A stretch of 64,000 nt of DNA. It comes from Thermohalobaculum sp039180675 (GTDB taxonomy: Bacteria; Pseudomonadota; Alphaproteobacteria; Rhodobacterales; Rhodobacteraceae). This document shows, piece after piece, positions 58,775 through 64,000 of the stretch (positions are counted from its first letter, which is position 1; every line of letters starts with the position of its first letter). The stretch covers positions 1 through 64,000 of the forward strand of contig JBCDDC010000009.1 of assembly GCA_039180675.1 (NCBI GenBank), in the 5' to 3' direction. The notes beneath the pieces are model-generated. The model saw nothing but the letters and a program-made list of their open reading frames with translations. It did no database searches and was not told where the DNA came from. The position numbers and the translations under genes were made by a program.

Positions 58775-59455
58775 ATGACCACCTCAGATCCAGAAGACAC
58801 CATTCGCGATGCGGCGACTGTTGTGTTGGTGCGCCGGGACGGCGACCGTCCCAAGGTGCTGATGGGCCAACGCGGCAAGGCGGCCGTGTTCATGCCGTCG
58901 AAATTCGTCTTTCCCGGTGGTGCGGTAGATGCGGAGGACGCAGCGCTCTCCGACCGGCATGTCTTGCCCGAAGGATTGGCGCAACCGCTGGCCCATCGCG
59001 CCGATCCTTCGCTGGCACGACCACTCGTTCTCGCTGCGATCCGTGAATTGTGGGAGGAGAGCGGGCTCGCGCTTGGTTATCCTACTGCCGACCCGAACGA
59101 GCAGGTGCCGGAGGGCTGGCAGAGCTTCTTCCAGGCGGGATACCGCCCCGCCATGGATAGCCTGACCTACATCTTCCGGGCAATCACACCGCCCGGTCGG
59201 CCGCGCCGCTTCGACGCGCGGTTCTTTCTGGTGGAGGCGTCGTCGCTCTCCGGTGATCTGGATGACTTCAGCGGTGCCAGCGATGAGCTTAGCCATCTGA
59301 GCTGGCTCACATTGGCCGAGGCGCGCCGTCTGGACCTGCCGTTCATAACCGAGGTTGTCCTGGCGGAGGTCGAAGCGCGCCTCGCCTCTGACATCCAGAG
59401 GCCGATCCCGTTCTTTCACCATTCCGAAGGAAAGTCCTTCGTCGATCCCCTCTGA
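58775..59455 (+). CDS. Nudix hydrolase
   Basis: A 226-residue cytoplasmic protein. Its Nudix box has LAAIRELWEESGLALG, with the RExxEE core intact, preceded by FPGGAVDAED. A long insert separates the Gly from the RE helix, as in NUDT7/NUDT19-type enzymes acting on CoA. Substrate is not decided. The MFS gene follows after 3 bases, and the Nudix gene is 71 bases after DUF983. Confidence 0.9.
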   Translation: MTTSDPEDTIRDAATVVLVRRDGDRPKVLMGQRGKAAVFMPSKFVFPGGAVDAEDAALSDRHVLPEGLAQPLAHRADPSLARPLVLAAIRELWEESGLALGYPTADPNEQVPEGWQSFFQAGYRPAMDSLTYIFRAITPPGRPRRFDARFFLVEASSLSGDLDDFSGASDELSHLSWLTLAEARRLDLPFITEVVLAEVEARLASDIQRPIPFFHHSEGKSFVDPL

Positions 59456-59458
59456 GCC

Positions 59459-60655
59459 ATGGCGCTCCAGAGCGACATGTTCGACCGCCGTGACTGGATC
59501 GTTCCCGTCATCGGCATGGCGGTCGCGGGGATCACCTTTTCTTATGTCTGGCCGCTCTTCGCGCTTCTTCTTGAGCGGGAGGGCTACTCCGGGTTGATGA
59601 TTGGCCTGAGCGCGACGGCCTCCGCGATGATGATGGTGGTCGGCGCCCCGGTGATGCCACGGATCCTGGCCCGCTTCGGACTTGTCCAGCTCATGGCGGG
59701 ATCCGCTCTCGCGACCGCTTTTGTCATCCTCGCGGCTGGGGTCTGGAACGACTACTGGTGGTGGATGCTGCTGCGCCTCGTTCTGGGGTTCAGCGGTACG
59801 GCGATGTTCTTCGCGGCCGAGTATTGGCTGGTCGAGATCGCACCCCCGGACCGCCGCGGTCGCATCGTCGCGATCTATGCCATTGTGCTGTCGACGAGCT
59901 ATGGCGCGGGGCCGCTGCTGTTGAACTTTCTCGGCCTTGAGAGCGCGGCGACCTTTCTGGTTCCGGCAGCCATCGTCGCCGCGAGCATCTTCCCAATCCT
60001 CTGGGGCAAGCGGGGCGCGCCAGAGGCCCGGGTCGAGGGGGCGGCCTCACCGCTGCAGACGCTGAGCTACTTTCGTTCCGACCCGCTGATCATGTGGGGG
60101 GTCGTAATGTTCGGTGCGATCGAATTCGGCGCGCTTGGTCTTCTGAGCGTCTGGGGCGTGCGGAGTGGGCTTGTGGAGGCGGACGCGCTGGCGCTTCTGA
60201 CGTGGCTCGCCTTCGGCTCGATCCTGTTCCAGCTTGTGATGGGTTGGTCGGCGGACCGGTTCGACCGGCGCAGGCTGCTTTTGCTCGCTGGCGTCCTCTC
60301 CGGGATAGCGCCATTCATGATCGCCCTCTCCGGCATCGAGTACGTCCTGATCGTCTTCTGGGTGATCATCTGGGGGGGAATGGCGGTTTCGCTCTACACC
60401 CTGGCGCTAACTGAACTGGGCGCTCGGTATGAAGGACCGGCGCTCGCCGCGGGCAATGCTGCCGTGGTGCTCGCCTACGGCATCGGTGCACTGGCGGCTC
60501 CGGCCGCCTTTGGTCGGGCGATGGACTGGATCGACCCTGACGGGCTTCTTTACTTCGCCGCTTTCGGAGCGGCCGCATATGCTTTGCTGGCGATCTGGAG
60601 GATCACCGTAAAACCCCGGAAAGGCCTTGACATGGCGGCGGGGGAGGGTAGGTAG
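59459..60655 (+). CDS. Major facilitator superfamily transporter
   Basis: A 398-residue protein with about 12 TM segments. The N-half has VIGMAVAGITFSYVWPLFALLLEREGYSGLMIGLSATASAMMMV and AEYWLVEIAPPDRRGRIVAIYAIVLSTSYGAGPLLL; the cytoplasmic loop 6-7 is short. The C-half has GWSADRFDRRRLLLLAG. It is likely a drug or metabolite proton antiporter. Substrate is not evident. Confidence 0.9.
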   Translation: MALQSDMFDRRDWIVPVIGMAVAGITFSYVWPLFALLLEREGYSGLMIGLSATASAMMMVVGAPVMPRILARFGLVQLMAGSALATAFVILAAGVWNDYWWWMLLRLVLGFSGTAMFFAAEYWLVEIAPPDRRGRIVAIYAIVLSTSYGAGPLLLNFLGLESAATFLVPAAIVAASIFPILWGKRGAPEARVEGAASPLQTLSYFRSDPLIMWGVVMFGAIEFGALGLLSVWGVRSGLVEADALALLTWLAFGSILFQLVMGWSADRFDRRRLLLLAGVLSGIAPFMIALSGIEYVLIVFWVIIWGGMAVSLYTLALTELGARYEGPALAAGNAAVVLAYGIGALAAPAAFGRAMDWIDPDGLLYFAAFGAAAYALLAIWRITVKPRKGLDMAAGEGR

Positions 60656-60711
60656 CGGGTTCCGAATTCAGACCTGCGCGGCGGATGCTCGCGCGGATAA
60701 GGAGAGCAGAG

Positions 60712-60879
60712 ATGGCGAAACCGACGACGGTCAAGATCCGCCTGAACTCGACCGCGGGCACCGGCCACTTCTATGTGACCAAGAAGAACTCGCGCACCAT
60801 GACCGACAAGATGGTGGTGCGGAAGTACGACCCTGTCGCGCGGAAGCATGTCGAGTACAAGGAAGGCAAGATCAAGTAA
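60712..60879 (+). CDS. rpmG: 50S ribosomal protein L33
   Basis: A 55-residue ribosomal protein with MAKPTTVKIRLNSTAGTGHFYVTKKNSR and the KYDPVARKHVEYKEGKIK tail. There are no zinc-ribbon cysteines, so it is the C-minus form usual in alphaproteobacteria. The ribosome site AAGGAGA precedes ATG 60712. An inverted repeat follows. Confidence 0.97.
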   Translation: MAKPTTVKIRLNSTAGTGHFYVTKKNSRTMTDKMVVRKYDPVARKHVEYKEGKIK

Positions 60880-60904
60880 GATCTCGCCTAGAGCGGCCAA
60901 GGAA

Positions 60905-60930
60905 AAAGGGCGGCCAATCGGCCGCCCTTT
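60905..60930. terminator. Bidirectional terminator between rpmG and the BI-1 gene
   Basis: Perfect 11-base stem AAAGGGCGGCC / GGCCGCCCTTT with loop AATC. A-rich and T-rich flanks on the two sides let it act for rpmG (plus) and for the convergent BI-1 gene (minus). Confidence 0.9.
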
Positions 60931-60953
60931 CGCGTTCTGATCTGATGATGCGG

Positions 60954-61721
60954 TTACTCGCGATTGCCGAGGAACTGCAGCAAGAACATGAACATGTTCA
61001 GGAAGTTGATGTACAGGCTGAGTGCGCCCATGATCCCCGCCTTCTCTGCAATCGCCTCGCCATTCGGCTGTACGCGCAGCTGAAGATAAGTGTTCTTGAT
61101 GTTCTGGGTGTCATATGCCGTCAGTCCGGCGAAGATCAGCACACCAAGCATCGACACCGCGAACTGGATCGCTGGCGAGCCCAGAAACAGGTTCAAGACG
61201 GAGGCAACAATCAGGCCGATCACGCCCATCATCAGGAACGTACCCCAGCCGGAGAGGTCTTTCTTCGTAGTGTAACCCCAGATCGACAGGCCGCCGAAGG
61301 CAATCGCAGTGATGAAGAATGTCTGATAGATCGACATGCTTGTGAAGACCGCGAAGATCCAAGAGATTGAGAGACCCATCACGGCTGCGAAGAGCCAGAA
61401 CAGCATCTGGGCTGTACCTGTCGAAAGGCGATAGATCGCTGCGCCGAGGCCGAAGACAAAGAGCAGCGGCGCGAACATGATGATGTAGCGCCCCGGGCTC
61501 TGGAACATCATGGCCAGGATGCCTTCGGACAAAATGACAGTCGGCTCACCATTGATGGCGGCCTTGAAGTCCATGCCCACGATATAGGCCACGAGGCCCG
61601 TGATGATCATCGCGCCCATCATCAGCAAGTAGACCTTGCTCATATGCGACTGCAAGCCAGCGTCGATTTCCGCGCGATCGCGCGTGATCGTCGGGTTGCT
61701 CGTATAGTTCGGGTTCACCAT
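60954..61721 (-). CDS. Bax inhibitor-1 (BI-1/YccA) family membrane protein
   Basis: A 255-residue protein with about seven TM segments, beginning around MMGAMIITGLVAYIVG. Family traits are SPGRYIIMFAPLLFVFGLGAAIYRLSTGTAQMLFWLFAAVMGLS, ITAIAFGGLSIWGYTTKKDLSGWGTFLMMGVIGLIVAS and AGLTAYDTQNIKNTY. The aspartate-rich C-terminal segment of the BI-1 core is seen. Proposed roles are calcium leak and regulation of membrane protease quality control. It is upstream of nothing obvious on the minus strand. Confidence 0.93.
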   Translation of the reverse strand: MVNPNYTSNPTITRDRAEIDAGLQSHMSKVYLLMMGAMIITGLVAYIVGMDFKAAINGEPTVILSEGILAMMFQSPGRYIIMFAPLLFVFGLGAAIYRLSTGTAQMLFWLFAAVMGLSISWIFAVFTSMSIYQTFFITAIAFGGLSIWGYTTKKDLSGWGTFLMMGVIGLIVASVLNLFLGSPAIQFAVSMLGVLIFAGLTAYDTQNIKNTYLQLRVQPNGEAIAEKAGIMGALSLYINFLNMFMFLLQFLGNRE

Positions 61722-61864
61722 CTGTTTCAGATTCCCTGCTTTTCCCTACCAAAATGGCTCCGTCAGTCGGACGCACCAACCGACACTCTTCGAATATCAT
61801 AGATCCTTTTGCTCTGTTCAAGAGGTCTTGCACAGAACAGATTTCCGACAGGTGGCAAGCCGGA

Positions 61865-64000
61865 CTAGCCTGCCGCCGTCCGCAACACGCGGGCGGGTCG
61901 CTGGTTCAGGGCCCGTGCCGCAAACCCGGTCGCCGCGATCAGGTTCAAGATCGCCCCCGAGATCACGGTTAACAGGCCGGCCCCAAGGGCGAGCTCGAAT
62001 TCTGCGTCGAAGACGTAGGTAGAGACCGCCCAGGCCGCAAGGCTGCCCCAGATCAGGGCCACCAGACCCGCTGCTCCGCCAAGCAACAGGGCCCGCAAGG
62101 CAAAGCTGGACAAGACGCGCCCGCGGCTCGCGCCAAGTGTTCTCAGAATCGCCGCTTCATGCACCTGACGATCGGCGCTTGCAGCCGCCGCCCCGATCAG
62201 CACGGCGAGACCCGTGATGAGAACCGCGAGAGCTGCCCATCGTGTCGCAGAGCCCAGATCGCCGAGCGCGACCGCGACCCTCTCCACCTGGTCGCGCACG
62301 CGGATGACCGTGATGTTCGGAAACGCCTTTCCGATATCTCGCATAATCCCGGCTTCGCTCAGGGGTGGCGCGTGCACCGTTGCAATATGAGTGTGTGGCG
62401 CACCAGCAAGCGCCCCGGGGTTGAGGATCATGATGAAGTTGATCCCCATGCCGCGCCATTCGACCTTGCGGAAATTCGCGACACGCGCCGTGATCGGGCG
62501 GCCTAGGATGTTAACGGTGAGCGTCGAGCCGATGGAGAGGCCCAGCTCGCGGCCTTCCTCCTCGGCGAAGCTCACCAGCGGTTCGCCCGAATAGTCCTCG
62601 GGCCACCACTCGCCTTCGGTCAGAACCGAGCCGGGCGGCTGGGTTGCGGCGTAGCTCACCCCACGGTCCCCCCGCAGAACCCAGGCACCGGCCGGGTCCA
62701 CCCCCGCCTCGCGGGCAGGGATGTCGTTCAGCCGAGTGATCACACCGCGAAGCATCGAGGCGGTCTCCGACCGGCCAGCGCCATTCTCCGCGAGCGTGTC
62801 CTCAAATCCCTCCAACTGATCAGTCTGGATGTCGACGAAGAAGAAGGCGGGGCTCCCGGTCGGCAGCTGATCGCGGATGAGGCGCTGCAGGTTCGCGTCG
62901 ATCTGCCCGATCGCCGCCAGAACACCCAGCGCGAGGCCGAGTGCCACCACCACACCAGGCGTCTGACCGCCGGGTGCGCCGATTGCACCGAGCGCCAACC
63001 GCCAGCCCGGCCGTCGCCTGAGCAGGTTGAGATGCGCCCAGCGGCGCGATGCGAGCGCCATCGCAGCACCAAGCGTGCGCAAACAGACGAAGGCACCGAG
63101 CAGGGCAAGCAGGACCCAAAAGGCAAGCTCCTGAGCGTCGGACAGCCCGATCACGACCAGACAGGAGACGACGACAAGGCCGAGGAGCACCGCGATCATG
63201 CCTCGGCTCGGGTGCGTGACATCCGCCGACGCCATGTCGCGGAACAGCGTCGCGGGCCGGACATCGCGCAACCAGGCGAGCGGCCAGAGCGTGAAGACCA
63301 TCGCCGTGATCACCCCGAAGATCGCCGCGATGATCAACGGCTCAAGATAAACACCGAAGACCGCGGGCACGGGCAGTTGATCGGCCAGGAGAGGCTCGGC
63401 CAGCGCAACGGCGCCACCCCCGACCGCGAGACCCAGAGCGATGCCAATCAGCGAAATGACCGCGATCTGGAGCACGTAGATGCCGAAGACCATGTTCCCG
63501 GTTGCGCCCAGCGTTCTGAGCGCCGCGATGGTCTTGGTCTTGCGGTTGAGATAGCCGCGAACGGCGGCGCCGATCCCAACACCCCCGATTGCCAGTGCCG
63601 CCAGACCGACGAGGATCAGAAACGCGCTGAGCCGATCGACCAGCCGTTCAATCCCGGGCGCTGCGTTGCGATGATCCCGCCAGCGCGCGCCGCTTTCCGG
63701 GAACCGGGTTTGGAAATCAGCGCGCAAGGCCGCGAGCGGCTGATCTCTGGTCCGCAGCCGGTAGAGCATGTCGAAGATCGTGCCGGCCTCCAACAGGCCA
63801 GCCGCCCGCAGACCGTCAAGCGAGACGACCGTGCGGGGACCCAGATTGAAACCCTGCGAGGCTGCATCCGGTTCGCTCATCAAACGCCCACGAAACTCGA
63901 AAGTCGCGGTCCCGAGCCGGACACGATCGCCCGGCTCAAGTCCAAGCCGATCCGCCAGCACCGGCTCGGTGATCAGGCCATAAAAGCCGCCGCTCTCCGC
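61865..64000 (-). CDS. FtsX-type ABC transporter permease, YbbP-like (5' end beyond window)
   Basis: The frame stays open to the window end (first codon there is GCG, with YGLITEPVLADRLGLEPGDRVRLG near it), so the start lies beyond 64000. Seven hundred and twelve codons are seen. It has two FtsX-like halves: MacB/periplasmic segments, then TM blocks near VGLAALAIGGVGIGAAVRGYLNRKTKTIAALRTLGATGNMVFGIYV and a repeat of ...AAILRTLGASRGRVLSSFALRALLLGGAAGL. This fits the large YbbP-type permeases of ABC systems that act on lipid-linked or outer-envelope molecules. The ATPase partner would be upstream, outside the window. Confidence 0.9.
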   Translation of the reverse strand, partial: AESGGFYGLITEPVLADRLGLEPGDRVRLGTATFEFRGRLMSEPDAASQGFNLGPRTVVSLDGLRAAGLLEAGTIFDMLYRLRTRDQPLAALRADFQTRFPESGARWRDHRNAAPGIERLVDRLSAFLILVGLAALAIGGVGIGAAVRGYLNRKTKTIAALRTLGATGNMVFGIYVLQIAVISLIGIALGLAVGGGAVALAEPLLADQLPVPAVFGVYLEPLIIAAIFGVITAMVFTLWPLAWLRDVRPATLFRDMASADVTHPSRGMIAVLLGLVVVSCLVVIGLSDAQELAFWVLLALLGAFVCLRTLGAAMALASRRWAHLNLLRRRPGWRLALGAIGAPGGQTPGVVVALGLALGVLAAIGQIDANLQRLIRDQLPTGSPAFFFVDIQTDQLEGFEDTLAENGAGRSETASMLRGVITRLNDIPAREAGVDPAGAWVLRGDRGVSYAATQPPGSVLTEGEWWPEDYSGEPLVSFAEEEGRELGLSIGSTLTVNILGRPITARVANFRKVEWRGMGINFIMILNPGALAGAPHTHIATVHAPPLSEAGIMRDIGKAFPNITVIRVRDQVERVAVALGDLGSATRWAALAVLITGLAVLIGAAAASADRQVHEAAILRTLGASRGRVLSSFALRALLLGGAAGLVALIWGSLAAWAVSTYVFDAEFELALGAGLLTVISGAILNLIAATGFAARALNQRPARVLRTAAG

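Noticed and set aside
1..64000. CRISPR arrays, insertion sequences, prophage genes or integrase/att sites
   Set aside because: No regularly spaced repeats, transposase-like or integrase-like proteins, or tRNA-adjacent att duplications were seen on either strand.

Overview
The window is a high-G+C chromosomal segment from a flagellated alphaproteobacterium, most likely of the Rhodobacterales (Rhodobacteraceae type). The lineage call rests on flbT/flaF next to a single alphaproteobacterial flagellin, a DUF1217 flagellar-cluster protein, a MotE-like protein, a flagellar operon layout typical of that order, a urease operon with extra ORFs, and a TAXI-type TRAP transporter. No insertion sequence, phage gene, CRISPR array or rRNA was seen, and no gene-free stretch exceeds 300 bases.

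Layout. 1-50: 3' part of tRNA-Thr(GGT). 163-669: membrane-anchored thioredoxin-like protein. 696-7573 (minus): urease operon in the order ureD-A-orf-orf-B-orf-CMD-orf-C-E-F-G, with five non-urease genes between the structural and accessory genes. 7817-13785 (plus): a beta-keto acid cleavage enzyme (BKACE), a class III aminotransferase, a TAXI solute-binding protein and a fused TRAP permease, which together look like an uptake and catabolic module. 13786-14009: convergent terminator hairpins.

14010-48028: a nearly complete flagellar island. It holds the export apparatus (flhA, flhB, fliP, fliQ, fliR, fliH, fliI), MS/C-ring (fliF, fliG, fliN), rod, hook and rings (flgB, C, F, G, E, A, H, I, D, fliE, fliK, flgJ, flgK, flgL), motor (motA, motB, motE, fliL and a second fliL-like gene), assembly factors (an SLT-type transglycosylase, flgN-like, flbT, flaF), flagellin, a GGDEF protein and several uncharacterised proteins, including one of 861 residues. 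Transcription runs in several divergent blocks. Two divergent promoter regions carry TTAA-N7-TTAA-like sites resembling CtrA boxes. fliM, fliO, fliD and fliS were not seen.

48273-49573: a lipoprotein gene and a marR-family gene, with two closely related palindromes in their upstream regions. 49649-53744: rpoD and dnaG. 53937-58138: EF-hand proteins, a FAH-family enzyme, a HAD-like protein, a DUF3572-like protein, and an operon of EF-hand protein, ECF sigma factor, membrane anti-sigma and Metal_resist-like periplasmic protein. 58302-64000: DUF983 zinc-ribbon protein, Nudix hydrolase, MFS transporter, ribosomal protein L33, Bax-inhibitor-1 family protein, and an FtsX-type ABC permease cut by the window end.

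The candidates for undescribed biology are the BKACE/aminotransferase/TRAP module, the 861-residue protein next to motE/motA, the MarR-lipoprotein pair with matching palindromes, and the EF-hand/ECF sigma/anti-sigma/metal-sensor operon.
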